Source: Liolophura sinensis (taxonomy: Eukaryota; Mollusca; Polyplacophora; Chitonida; Chitonidae). From it: DNA of 64,000 nt. The notes below the pieces were generated by a model. It worked only from the letters and a program-made list of their open reading frames with translations. It had not been told where the DNA came from and did no database searches. Made by a program: the position numbers and the translations under genes. This document shows positions 1 to 10,830 of the stretch, piece by piece; within the stretch, counting starts at the first letter, position 1; every line of letters starts with the position of its first letter. The stretch is from NCBI RefSeq assembly GCF_032854445.1, contig NC_088297.1, positions 7,613,375 through 7,677,374 of the forward strand, in the 5' to 3' direction.

Positions 1-247
1 ACAGCGAAGGAATGTTTTGGAAAGGATTCTGTTAACACGCACAGAAGCTGCGCATCATCAGCTACTTCAAACCGAAGGCTAAATGGTAATGAATCAATTC
101 TATAAAAGTATCTTATATCAAAAGTAGAAAGTCAGACTTGCACACATATTTCAGCACCTTGATGTGCTTTTTTTTTTATAACTGGGGTATTGCAATTAGA
201 TAACTCAAGCACTTTTGCCACTTCCCGTGCGCACTCAATATACGAAA

Positions 248-301
248 ATTAATATATATTTATTTATTTGTTTGATTGGTGTTTTACGCCGCACTCAAGA
301 A
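248..301 (-). repeat. SINE family 1, 3' tail, cut by gap
   Basis: On the plus strand a TTTA-rich run is followed by the family's tail reading gattggtgttttacgccg and then cactcaagaa before the Ns. It is the 3' end of a minus-strand tRNA-derived SINE. The rest is lost in the gap. Confidence 0.85.
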
Positions 302-501
302 NNNNNNNNNNNNNNNNNNNNNNNNNNNNNNNNNNNNNNNNNNNNNNNNNNNNNNNNNNNNNNNNNNNNNNNNNNNNNNNNNNNNNNNNNNNNNNNNNNN
401 NNNNNNNNNNNNNNNNNNNNNNNNNNNNNNNNNNNNNNNNNNNNNNNNNNNNNNNNNNNNNNNNNNNNNNNNNNNNNNNNNNNNNNNNNNNNNNNNNNNN
501 N
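302..501. other. Assembly gap of 200 Ns
   Basis: Exactly 200 unknown bases. The left edge runs straight into a SINE tail (Meta-like family, minus orientation), so the gap probably reflects a repeat the assembler could not cross. The true length is unknown, and apparent reading frames across it are meaningless. Confidence 0.97.
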
Positions 502-1243
502 GCCATACTATCTTCTGGCTTCGACAGGCAGCTCTGTGATCACTCAGTATGTCTGTCAGTCGGTGAAATTTGCGACATCCAATCTCATAACATGAGCCAT
601 CCATCAAGAAGGTTTGACTGCGAAAACGGTATAGAATTGAGCAGGATGTCGTGTTTGGGCTTATCTTTAATTTTTTTTTTTCACGAATGGCAATAAAGGT
701 CAAAGTTCATGTCAAACTGCATGTAAATAGAACCCTATGACCTGATAAAACTATTAATCGCCAACTTAATTATTCACACACATATATAATACGCATGCAG
801 ATTTTCATATTTTAACGAAAAAAACTACGAATATGAAGATCAGAAAAAGTAAGAAGAATGTATTTACTTTCTAAAATATGGAAGAATAAACAGTAATAAC
901 GGGACAAAACAAAGTGTTTAACATTCATGGAATTACAGACACGAATGTATAATTACGCAAAAAGTAAAATATTCCTTGCATTAAAATGTTCGGGGGAAAA
1001 TTGTATGAATATACAACTTGGTATCCAGTTTTTCTTGGCAAATATGTGAAAAAAAGCCCTAAAATTTACCATGCCAAAGAAGGTACTCAAGAAGTTGCCT
1101 TTATTATTTTCGTTTTCAAACAAAAGAGAACGAACAACGACACGTTTTATTAGAACAGGACTGGATAGATAAATGTACTCTACAAAAAGAAAGCCTTCAA
1201 TGTTCTTATAATCATGTCATAGGATGAAAAACGACTGAACGGG
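502..1243. other. Non-coding interval with poly(A) signals for exon D
   Basis: No convincing open frame. Two minus-strand AATAAA hexamers (plus strand tttatt near 1100-1105 and 1145-1150) lie about 95-145 bases beyond the stop codon of the exon ending at 1244. They could serve as its polyadenylation signals. Confidence 0.4.
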
Positions 1244-1689
1244 TTAGGTCTTGGGAAAACTGGGTCGCTCGCCTGCGAGCGAAAGTGAAAGCCTGCGGTT
1301 CTTAAATGCTCGTTGACTGTGGGAGAAAGCCGGGGACTTGATGATTGACCCGGGATAATTGTGGTCCTTTAAATGCAGTTCTAAGTAGGACCGTAAAGCA
1401 CCCAGAGAAAATGGCGTGTAGTCGCCGCCATACTGTTTCTTTATGGTGCTGAAATAATTCACAAGGATTCCGTCCAACTCTGAAGGAGGTATTTCCTCGA
1501 TTTTCCGCTGGTCTTTGGTCGGACGTTCGCTCAGCCAATTCTGGAAATTCTTTACGGCGAATCGGATATGTCGAGTGGTTGACGAAGATCGATAGCTTTT
1601 GGGCGGAAACCCAATCTTCCTTCCTGGCGTGGATATACCGTGGATAGACACTGCAGTACTACCAGTCTCCGTGTTGCTCGAAACCAATC
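1244..1689 (-). CDS. Exon D: Crypton-type recombinase core-binding domain, terminal exon
   Basis: Intact terminal exon of about 148 codons. On the minus strand it starts after an acceptor ending GCACAG at 1690-1691 in phase 1 (codon N|GA) and ends with a TAG at 1244. After about 30 polar residues comes a helical domain: a basic helix with FQNWL, the acidic-Pro strand IEEIPPSELDGIL, then FSTIKKQYGGDYTPFSLGAL, a YLELHLKDHNYPGSI helix and the closing SQRAFKNRRL. The order matches the N-terminal SAM-like domain of DUF3504/KIAA1958/ZMYM-type proteins, which derive from Crypton tyrosine recombinases. The catalytic R..HxxR..Y domain is absent, so a DNA- or protein-binding role is inferred, not integration. 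It is the last of four homologous exons in tandem, and poly(A) signals follow. I could not prove which first exon it joins. Confidence 0.65.
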
Positions 1690-2983
1690 CTGTGCGGCGA
1701 AAAACAATACGGACTGTTACATGTAGGTGTAGACGAGGAGACTATTTCGAGCGATGAAGCTTTACCCTTGTAACGACGATTTAGAGTTAATACAGGCCTC
1801 CCCCAACCATGATTTTTGAGAATGCTGACTATTCTAAGAAAACCATAAAATACAATTATATATAAAACGTTACGCTAAAGTGAATAGAACGCGGCGGGAA
1901 AGTGCAGTACATAAAAAGCAGTTGGAGAAATACAAGACTTAATGTAATGTAATGATGACTCTGCCAGCAAATTAATAAAACTGACCCTCACTACTTAGAA
2001 AAAGACTCACTGACCTTAACACTGTATTAGTTCATCAGTATTAATTATGGAGTATTTTGAAGACAATGCTGTGAACAGAGGCAGGGAAATCGCCCCAAGT
2101 CTACATGAAGCTCTATTAGTTCCACCTGTACAAGACGTTCAGTCTATGGGAAAGAAAGCGGTACTTTATTTTCTCGGTAGGTTCTTTGCTTTATGGACAG
2201 GGTCAGATAAATGCAAAGACCACCATTACACAAGGTTTTAGCAGAAACTGAATTCAGGATCAATGTAGTAAGATGTATCCGATGGAAGACTGATACATGC
2301 AGTTGTAGCTTATTGTATGAACACCCCTCACATAAACCCATTTCTTGTGTCTGAGCCAAGCTCTATGTACAAGTCCCATATTTTTCCATTGTCTAGGAAA
2401 CTTTTCACGCCATGACAAATGTTTGTATTATTTTTTTTATTACTATTTTTGGAATTATTTCACAAGTCGTCCTATCGCTTACTTATATAAATTCCACTTC
2501 CAGGGAACTTAAAAAAAAAACCTTGGGTGATATACATCTCTGAATTTCATCGATTTCATAGGATGTGTCCTAGTTCGACCTAACCAGAAAACAATTTACA
2601 AGTGAAGTTGGGGAGAACATAAAGCACTAGCTCCCCCAAAATGTTTACATTCACGGGAATAGAACATGTCCTTTATGTTGGCTATTTTGTAGAAAAATTT
2701 TCTCGCAAATAGCAGTCACTCACACGAAAACGGTTGAACGTAGTAGTACCTTAAAAGTGTGCAACTCCATGTTTTATTCCCATTCATTTCGCAAAGACAT
2801 GTTTGCTGTTGAACATGTTGTACGATCATCTTCGGTTAGCATTTTTACCCAGGAACTACCTGTCAGCTTGTGTTAAACCTATACGTTTAATCTTTTGAAT
2901 GTGTACTGCGGGAAAAGTCCGCATTTTTCCCATCCCGTTGAATCATTCATAGTACATATCCAGTTTGCATAATCAGTTTCTGC
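1690..2983. other. Non-coding spacer between exons D and C
   Basis: AT-rich, with only short unsupported frames. A minus-strand AATAAA (plus tttatt at about 2773-2778) lies roughly 210 bases past the shifted stop of exon C and could terminate a transcript using that exon. Nothing else recognised. Confidence 0.4.
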
Positions 2984-3420
2984 TTAACTCAATATTTCTG
3001 CGGCATATTTTTGCGCTAGTTGCCTGTGTTGAGCCTCCGCTACATGAATGTCCTCCCGTCTCTTCCTGAACGCATCTTGACTACTGATGAACGATGCAGG
3101 ACTTGGTAACGGATGCCGGATAGCCTTTCTCCTTCAAGTAATGTTCCAGTCTCGATCGTATCGTATAGAATGACGCCTCATTGTAGTCCTCCCCTGATGG
3201 CTTCTTCACAACTCGGAAGTACTCCCGCCAAGTATTTGTCCAACTCTTCGGGCGGGGATATCCTCGACTTGCCTCGTGTCCCCTAGGCAAGGCCCGTTCC
3301 TTAGCCACCGCAGGAAGACCATCGCCGTCGTCTTTGATCGTACCAACGTAGAAAACCGCTGATTTCCCCCGCCTTTCCTGCAGCTTGAAGAGCCTAAAGC
3401 GTGTAACGCATCATCCAATC
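2984..3420 (-). pseudogene. Exon C: frame-broken copy of the Crypton-type domain exon
   Basis: Homologous to exons A, B and D but read in several frames. The acceptor TTGCACAG and the following GATTGG are almost identical to those of exon D and again give phase 1. In order one sees SKTTAMVFLRWL and VEDIPAR in one frame, then PPEELDKYLA in the next, then YFRVVKKPSGEDYNEASF with HYLKEKGYPASVTKS in the third, and finally SPASFISSQDAFRKRRE in another. Each change is about one base, near 3245, 3230 and 3105. Stop at 2984-2986 in the last frame. Either a decaying copy or a badly called region. With three breaks in about 350 bases, decay is more likely here than in exon B. Confidence 0.6.
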
Positions 3421-3993
3421 CTGTGCAACGCAAAAAAAAAAAAAAAATATGCCTGCACTTAAGGTTGGATGAATTGAGAATCATAACGGTCCTATGTGTA
3501 GGTACACCGGAATCCCGGATATACAACTAATGGTACCATGCAGAGCGTTTTTATCTTAATCACAAGCTAACTCCTAGCAACAGGATGTACACCACAGCAT
3601 AAACAATTCAGACAAAGCAAAGATCACAAAATATAATGCGAATTTGTCAAATTTTGTCACGTGATAATTTAAACTTAGTCGTATACCAAACAGTATGCAA
3701 CGCAATAATAAATACTTCTTTTACAGACACCCAAGAATCGGATAATAAATTATCTCACCTACTTAACCAACTAGTCTACAAGGGCAACTTCGAGCGCATT
3801 TAAACACCTGACCTTTTCTTTAAAAAAAGGAAAGGACAGACACATAGATCGTCATCGAAAACCTACAAGTTTTCGAACCTCAAATAGTTCTCAGTCAAGA
3901 TGTTTCAGCTCCAGAGCCCTATTTGCATTTTAGTCACAAGTCAGAACCTTAGAAACGTAACCACGACACACCTTCGATGACACAGAGAACACT
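3421..3993. other. Non-coding spacer between exons C and B
   Basis: A run of As on the plus strand at about 3430-3447 forms the T-rich tract of exon C's acceptor on the minus strand. The rest is AT-rich with no supported gene, RNA or repeat. Confidence 0.35.
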
Positions 3994-4481
3994 TTAACTT
4001 CTTCCAGAAGATGGTGGTGTAAACTCCACCGTGTTGCTGGGTCTAAGTGCCTGATTCAGGGCTTCCTCCAGCTGAATCTTCTTCTGCCTGAAGGCTTTCT
4101 GACTCTGACTGAAGATCACAGACATCAGCGATGCCCCGTACTCGTGTTCCTTCAGGTATTTCTCCAGGCTAGTTCTGTACACGCACAGCGATAACGGCGT
4201 GTAGTCATCTCCACTAGGCTTCTTGATTGTTGTGAAAAAATCCCACCAGGTATACGTCCAGTTCTTCAGGAGGGATGGCAAGGATAGGTCTTTGATCGTT
4301 GGAATTCACCCGCAACCAGCGCTCGAAGACACGTACCACGGCGTTCATGTTTCTTTTAGTGGAGTTGTGTTTTCTGACTCTCCGCGAAGTTTCTCCTTGG
4401 CCTTGCATTCCGTGCTGCCCTGCGCGTTCAACTCCTTCACTCCTTACTTTCCCAATACCTTCAACCATGGTCAACTCGTTT
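3994..4481 (-). CDS. Exon B: Crypton-type recombinase core-binding domain, one frame break
   Basis: Third member of the array, about 160 codons, with its stop at 3994. It begins after a likely acceptor TGGCTGCAG near 4482. The N-terminal stretch carries STKRNMNAVVRVFERWL and IPPEELDVYLVGFF. The C-terminal stretch, in another frame, carries DFFTTIKKPSGDDYTPLSL, YRTSLEKYLKEHEYGASL and SQSQKAFRQKKIQLEE. The switch falls exactly at a run of six Ts on the minus strand (plus 4236-4241); with five the two halves join in register. The acceptor phase looks like 2, unlike phase 1 in A, C and D, so the start is uncertain. Homopolymer miscall or a real one-base insertion are both possible. The role is inferred as DNA or protein binding because no catalytic domain is present. 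Confidence 0.55.
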
Positions 4482-5726
4482 CTGCAGCCAAGTCACTACC
4501 AAGAAAATAACAACAACCACCACGATAAATTCTACATACAGCTCCTTTAACAAAATACATATGTCTCTAAATTTCAGCGCACAATGGAGCAGAACGAGAA
4601 GCCTAACGTAACATAAGCCTGACGGTATCTAGGAACTCTCATGTCACACCACCTTTTTTTCCTGAAGTTCACCAGAAGAAAGAAATTTTGGAGAACATTA
4701 TTTCAGTGATGTTCTACTCATGGGTAAAAAGAGTTATTCCAACATTCAATTTCGTGTTTTAGAGTTGGAAAACTTTCGGTGACGTCAGAGTTCCTAAACT
4801 CTGATAGTACGGTCCATAAAGCCCACCTTAGAATTCAAATGTTTGTACGCCTTAAACTCTTTTCACGGAAATCTAACAAAATAAATATATTAAATAAAGT
4901 ATATTTGTGCATATTTTTAACTCGTCTATTTAGTAATGCCTACTGCGATTTTTCATTACTGTTGTACAGTAAAAATTGTGATGGAGTTAAGGAAATGTAT
5001 ACAGGAGACTAAGAGAAGGGAATACTGTACCAAAAAGACAGTGTTCTGCAAACGTTTTTTAGTCATATCTGTGTTCCAGTACATTACAGTCTGAATTAGC
5101 ATGGTTTATGCGAGCAACCTACAGGTAGATATTAATCTAGATTATTCCTAATCCAGGATAAGGAGTGCTTTAATAATGTCATAAACAAGCAACACAAAAG
5201 AGATCTCAATTATTTCATCTGATCACACTTACACACCAAAAAACAAAAATTGTCACCTCTTAACAAACATTCTACTATCACACTGAAACAATTCATTTTG
5301 ACACACAAAAACGATGTTATGGTATACCATCTATATATGGGAAAACATCTGGTTACCAGCCCAATTAACCTACAGGTTCACGTACCTGTAAAAGTACCCC
5401 TAATCCTTTAATCCAGGACAAATGAAGATTCCCTACCCACATGCAAACAACATTATCAGTTGAAATCACAAATTCCACTCACCAAATACTGACGTAAATA
5501 AATCTACATGAATTGGATGTGTCGTGTTTAATATCCAGATATCTTCAGCGTCTTTACAATGACATGCACGCTGCTGTCCTCTACATAACCGTTACCAAAG
5601 ATTCCAAGACCATCACAACCACCAAAGTTGCTCATATATCTTTTCCATCTGAACATTACATTGGACAATTGTCTTGTCTCCCAAAAATATTTGTCAACAC
5701 CCTAACCAGAGAAGGTTTTTTTTTAC
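4482..5726. other. Non-coding spacer between exons B and A
   Basis: AT-rich sequence with no recognised gene or repeat. Short open frames here have no family features. Confidence 0.35.
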
Positions 5727-6214
5727 CTATTCTAAAGCAACAGAAGTGAAAGTTTGGCCCACAGTTTGCTGTCTGGCCTCACAAATGTCCGGCCTATCAT
5801 CATCATCATCATCGTATCTGGGTGGGAGGACGGCTGGTCCGTTGAGTCTGAGTTCCAGTTTTCTTTGTTTAAATGCATTTGTGCTGCGAACGAAGAGATC
5901 CGAGCGGAGAATCGAATGAGGGTACCCATGTGCACTCAGGTACTTTGATAAGCATGAGCGATACACTCCTAGGGAAAACGGACTGTAGTCTTCGCCTGAC
6001 GATTTCTTGACAACCTTGTAAAACTCTGCCAAATACAAATCCAGTTTCTCTGGCTCAATCTTGTGAATCTTTCTCCTATCGGGTGTCGGAAGCTCTCGAA
6101 GCCAGCTCTCAAAACTGCGCACTGACGCGTTGATGTTCCTCTGGGTCGAGCCAATTCGCCGCCCAGTGGGTACGCGTCCTTTTTTCGAGCCCATCCTCGA
6201 CTGATTCTGTGGCA
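5727..6214 (-). CDS. Exon A: Crypton-type recombinase core-binding domain, terminal exon
   Basis: Intact terminal exon of about 162 codons with stop at 5727. The acceptor ATTTTTTGCCAG at 6215-6216 gives phase 1 (N|TG CCA). Residues about 20-125 hold the shared domain: STQRNINASVRSFESWL, IHKIEPEKLDLYLAEFY, KKSSGEDYSPFSLGVYR, a YLSAHGYPHSIL helix and the closing STNAFKQRKLEL. The tail contains six aspartates encoded by a GAT/ATC trinucleotide run (plus about 5800-5820), then RPDICEAR. This is the best-preserved copy together with exon D. Known relatives (KIAA1958, ZMYM2-4, QRICH1) are domesticated Crypton derivatives in nuclear proteins. No catalytic half follows. First in transcription order, so nearest to gene 1. 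Confidence 0.65.
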
Positions 6215-8033
6215 CTGGCAAAAAATATCACAAAACACAATGAAGGTTTCCTCATTGTCTTGGGTTTTGCCACCATAAATATTGGTATTGGAACATACTG
6301 GATAGCAAAATTCAGTGGGTCCCCATCGATAGGTACATGCACAGAACTTCAATATAACATGCATGAAAATAGGCTGCTTTGAGATAACCGACGGGGAACT
6401 GGACCCAAATAGTATGAAATACATGGCCCTAGCGCTAAATACATACATTAATGCAGTTTTAGCATGTTTAGACAGAACTGGATACTTTTTTTAATTCCTT
6501 AAATAGTTGGATAAAAAGTCCGGTACTATCAGTCATTGGTCTATAAAGACCCACAAACTGGATTAATATTCATTAAAAGAACAAACATAAACATGTATGT
6601 AGATCTGCATGTATGTTGTATTAAACCATGGTGGTAGGAGAGAACAATATATACATAAGGGATATGTCATGAGTGACCCGAAGATATCAAATTTAAACGG
6701 AAGTAGCAGTTTTAATTTCACAAATGAAAATCACTACTCGAGTTTAACAAATTTGATATCGACGGTCAGGCATTTCATATCTTAGTTATCCAAGAAATGC
6801 CTTATTGTAAATTTATAGCGGAAAGAATCATTACGATTTAAAACTTTTCGGAAACTGCGCCGACGTGTAAGCGCGTAGTAATATCACATATATAGGTCAA
6901 GTGAAGCATCATCAGTAAGTGACAAGTACATGACGGAGTATAATATAGTACAGACAAAATTTATTTACATAACGACTTTTTTTTACCATAGACATGTCAA
7001 AAGTTTGCTTTATACAATGTATCGTTCAATACGTTAATATTCATACAAAAATATTGCATTTAACTACACAAAGAATTACTGTCTAAAAAAAAAGACAAAT
7101 TTCACGAGCCTTGAGTACAAGCCGTGCAACTTTCTACAAAAAAAAACTGACAGTTTAGCTTAACGAAGGTTGAACATGCGAAACAATCTACGCAGTTGTA
7201 ACGGCTACTTGGAATTTAGGCATCAGCTAGTGTCTTGTGAAGATTCGGATGACGATTTAAAAACAGAAACACGTCGTCGTCTGTGTGCTTCATGGCTGTA
7301 ATGAACATTCACGTGAAAGACACCACCCGATCTGGGACAGCCAAATATCGGCGCCATTTCAGAAGTGGCTATCACACGATACGTGGACTTACTGAAACTA
7401 GACATTACATGGCTGTCCAGAATTTATTTCGGAAAGGTGGCGTGCAGATGAAATTTGAATTTGAGAAGCTGACGTTGAGTTGAGAATTCCGGAAATCTGC
7501 CTATGCTGGTCTGAAGTGGGCCTATGAGAGTTTATGGCCTAAATGTTTCTGTGGCCGGAAATTTGCATGATCTGAGTCGGCGGGATATTTAGTCATTCGT
7601 CATTTAGTTTCTGGAGAAGACGTTTCCTATCACTGTTATTTGTCAATTTCTTATTTGATGATAACTGAGCGTTCTCTGCCATCTTTTTTCATAATGGAGC
7701 CCATTTTATTTTTGCCTATGGGCTGTCTACGAAACCACTGTTTGCCCGACTTGGGCTGGTGGCAATGTAGAACGGGTGTTAATCTTTGCAAAAATCCGAG
7801 GGCCGAAGTGAGGAATACTTCTTGTAAATGTGGATTGGGCACCTTTCTGTGTTTAAGGGACATCCCACATCTTCGGTTTGACCTGACAGGTATCACGAGG
7901 ATTTATACCGGTCCTAACTTTTGTCTGTCGCTCGGTAAATTCTAGGTACTGTCGGCCATTGCTATTGGCACCAAAAGTAACATCACCCCAACACATGTGC
8001 TCTGAACCACCAAGACAAAACTGAACCGTTGTT

Positions 8034-8034
<1 letters not shown>
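6215..8034. other. Non-coding interval
   Basis: No supported gene. A minus-strand frame at about 7223-7405 and a plus-strand frame at 7640-7945 lack recognisable motifs, splice context or repeats. I see no RNA gene. Confidence 0.3.
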
Positions 8035-8082
<48 letters not shown>

Positions 8083-8092
8083 AAGAGAGAAT
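8035..8092. repeat. Compound (CA)n-(GA)n microsatellite
   Basis: About 15 CA units run straight into about 10 GA units with one interruption (gaaagaga). Simple-sequence DNA of a kind often polymorphic. Confidence 0.95.
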
Positions 8093-9638
8093 TTATAATG
8101 GCATTTGGAGAATGCGAACCTAATTGACCGGATTCCCACGGACGGTCAATTTCTTGCTCAGTATGAGGTTCTGCTTTGTTTGGTAAATTATCTTTCTGAT
8201 TTTATTGTTTCTCTCAGAGTATAGGAGAGTCTCCGTATCCATGTTTCTTCAAATACCTCTCAATGCGACAACACTGAGCGCAACGAACCAGGCTGATAAT
8301 TTTCTCGGTTTGGCTTTCGCACACTTAAGAAAAATTTACATAAATGGCGATTTAAATCCACTGGTGGGATGCTATTCGTTTATATCAGGGCCTCGGAGAA
8401 ACTGATTCAGCAACTTGATGTCGTGCATCGTTTTTTTTTTTTTGGCAGTGTTAGGGTTTTCCTCACTGAGCATCAGCTGTGAGACATCGCCATCGCATAC
8501 TCGGACAAATTGAGCAGACGTGTCTGCCGGAGGCGATGGGCTTCTTCCCCGGGAGGTCAGCTCCTCACCGTCCCTGTCAATCGCTGCTACTTAGTGATAT
8601 TCTACCCCATGAAAAAGAAAATGTTGCCTTTACGAAAAATCTTATAAGTAAAAAGTATTGCTTTCTAACAGAATTTATGTAGGGTAGATATTATTGGTTT
8701 CACCTGGATAATGTCAAAATTAGCGAAGCACAAAGTTTTAGGCCTATAGAATAAATGCTAAGAAAAATAATTACCAACCCGATGTTTCCGTTCTGGGGAT
8801 TTTAACTAGCCTTCGTGGCCGCAGCTTCATGTAGTCAATGCCGAGGATTTCCACACTGATTCGATTCTGTCTTGTCACATTTATAACTCTGTCGCGTCCT
8901 TTTTTTTTTATCATTTTTACGATACCTATGTCATGAGTGTGTGGTTAAGCACATAAAGCCTCTGGAGATGTAAGGTCTGTCAGATGCCACAGGGCGATGG
9001 AATGACGTAACATTGTTTGCATTCAACTATTAACTTCAAGAGCTGCTTTAGACGTGGCTTGACCAACCACACAGCTGGAAGTCATTAATTAAGACATATG
9101 AAAGTAACCGCGTTTCAGATATACTGGACACGCTGCTTTGCAACGGAAGGCTTTTAAGATGCTTTAAACGATTTATCCGCCCTCTCTACCCATTTTCTAG
9201 GCTTTTCACCTTTAACTTCTGATCTGACCCATGCATTAATTTATGAACCTATCCATGCAACCAACAGACAATCCCATACCAGCCGTGAACCAATAAGGAC
9301 GTTCCAGGTCAATAATCGAAAGGACAATTTCCAAAACGACGTTTAACACAAATTACTAAAGAACTAAGAAAGTATATAGAGTACGAAAATAGGATAAAAG
9401 GAGAAGCGGTCAACAGTTTTCAATGATGTAAGACGGACGCAAGGTATATACTAGGCGACCGAGTGTAATTAGTACATGTATTCAAATCGTGTACCATGCT
9501 AGAATATCAGTTGTCGATAAAAAAAAAAATATATGTATCTCAGTTGCGCTTTGATCGCAACTGTTCATATATCCAACGTGGCGAACTAGTTCAACGCGAA
9601 TATACCGCCCCGATTCCCATATTAAGTGGAATTAAAAA
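8093..9638. other. Non-coding interval
   Basis: Nothing recognised. Poly(T) and poly(A) tracts near 8430, 8900 and 9520 and short unsupported frames only. Confidence 0.3.
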
Positions 9639-10830
9639 CAACCATGAAGCAGAGCACCAGCGATTCTGAACGCACTGTCCATATTTACTCACAGAAGAAT
9701 TGCAGTCATTGTAAAACTTAAGAAACTTGGAATGAAGGTGTTTGATGGAATCATATTAGCATATTAGTCTTTTCAGTAATAACTTGTGACGCTGCTTGAA
9801 ATCGTAATCCAACAGGCGGGATCTAGCAAATGCTACAAGGCGAAATACGTACAGGCGATATGAGGACCCTTCGGTATACTGCTGTCAAAGTAAGAATAAT
9901 GGACAAGGTCAAAATTGAAACTATCCCTCTTGTCATAAAGTCTTCGAGAGGAAACCGTTTTGTCTTTGTACAAAGTTCCAGATATAGTTCCAGATAAGAT
10001 GTACCATTTGCAGAGTCCGTGGTTTCCTTCAGATCAAGCGAAGGTGGGTAAATATCTTTCACAGCCTTTGCTATATATGGACATATATATATAGCATATA
10101 TATAGCATATAGCAAAGCGAGCATATCATCAATATACCGGTATATTGATGGGAAAGATCGGGCCTGGTGAGAATTACTTCTGTGTATAGTCGTATTCATA
10201 TGAGAACATGTATAGGTCGGTCAAAAAGGGGCACAATTTGTACTCATCGCAATACCTATACACTGCTGATATATGGTTTCCCCGAATTTCACACAGATGT
10301 TATTAAATAGAAATTCAAGCATCTCAATGAACACGGAAGCGTCCCATGTATGTAGTGGAACTGAAGAAGGCCTTGTTGTCTTTGACGTTAATGTAGCCCT
10401 GACCGGTTGTATTAAACAATGATACACTTAGTGGGGAAATTCTATCAATTAAATCTGTGTGAGGAATTGTAGTATAGAAAGTGCAGAAATCCCAAGAACA
10501 GAGGTCCTTAAAATGTACGTGTACTGGAGCGTCTAGTTCTTCTGCGAGACGTTTTCAGTTTTTAAGGATCCAGTGAGCGTCCGATTTTTTTCAAATGCAC
10601 AACAATAATTCTTCCAGAATGACTGTACTTGAAGTAGTGCCTTCGGGAAGAGAGTAGATACAAAATTGGAAGTACAGCTTCTCGGTCTCGCAATATCCCC
10701 AGCTTTGTGTGGAGATTTACGCATTTTTTTTTTAATCCTGTAAAGTTGTGGTACATGGGTGTGACAGGAAGTTACGGACACACTTCTCTGTTTAAGAAAG
10801 GACTGATGCTTTTTAAACATTTCCTTCAGG
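9638..10830 (-). pseudogene. Penelope-like element reverse transcriptase, decayed
   Basis: Minus-strand pieces in changing frames follow the order of a Penelope-like (PLE) RT. First SPHKAGDIARPRSCTSN (fingers), then WDFCTFYTTIPHTDLID (the F/YTTIPH segment), then ICVKFGETIYQQCIGIAMS followed by TNCAPF (the GxPMGTNCAP block), LTDLYMFSYEYDY, and RYIDDMLAL at about 10120-10145, the catalytic YIDD box. Next come YPPSLDLKETTDSANGTSYL and finally RHKLLLKRLI with KFLKFYNDC. At least three frame shifts and stops interrupt it, and a short tandem expansion (atatatatagc) follows the YIDD box. No GIY-YIG endonuclease domain is visible downstream. It is a dead retroelement fragment lying in the same orientation as gene 1 and exons A-D. 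Confidence 0.85.

Noticed and set aside
284-703. Long frames across the N gap
   Set aside because: Unknown bases cannot support coding.
7223-7405. Minus-strand frame with His-rich HVNVHYSHEAH considered as a zinc-finger exon for gene 1
   Set aside because: No paired cysteines in register and no acceptor of the right phase.
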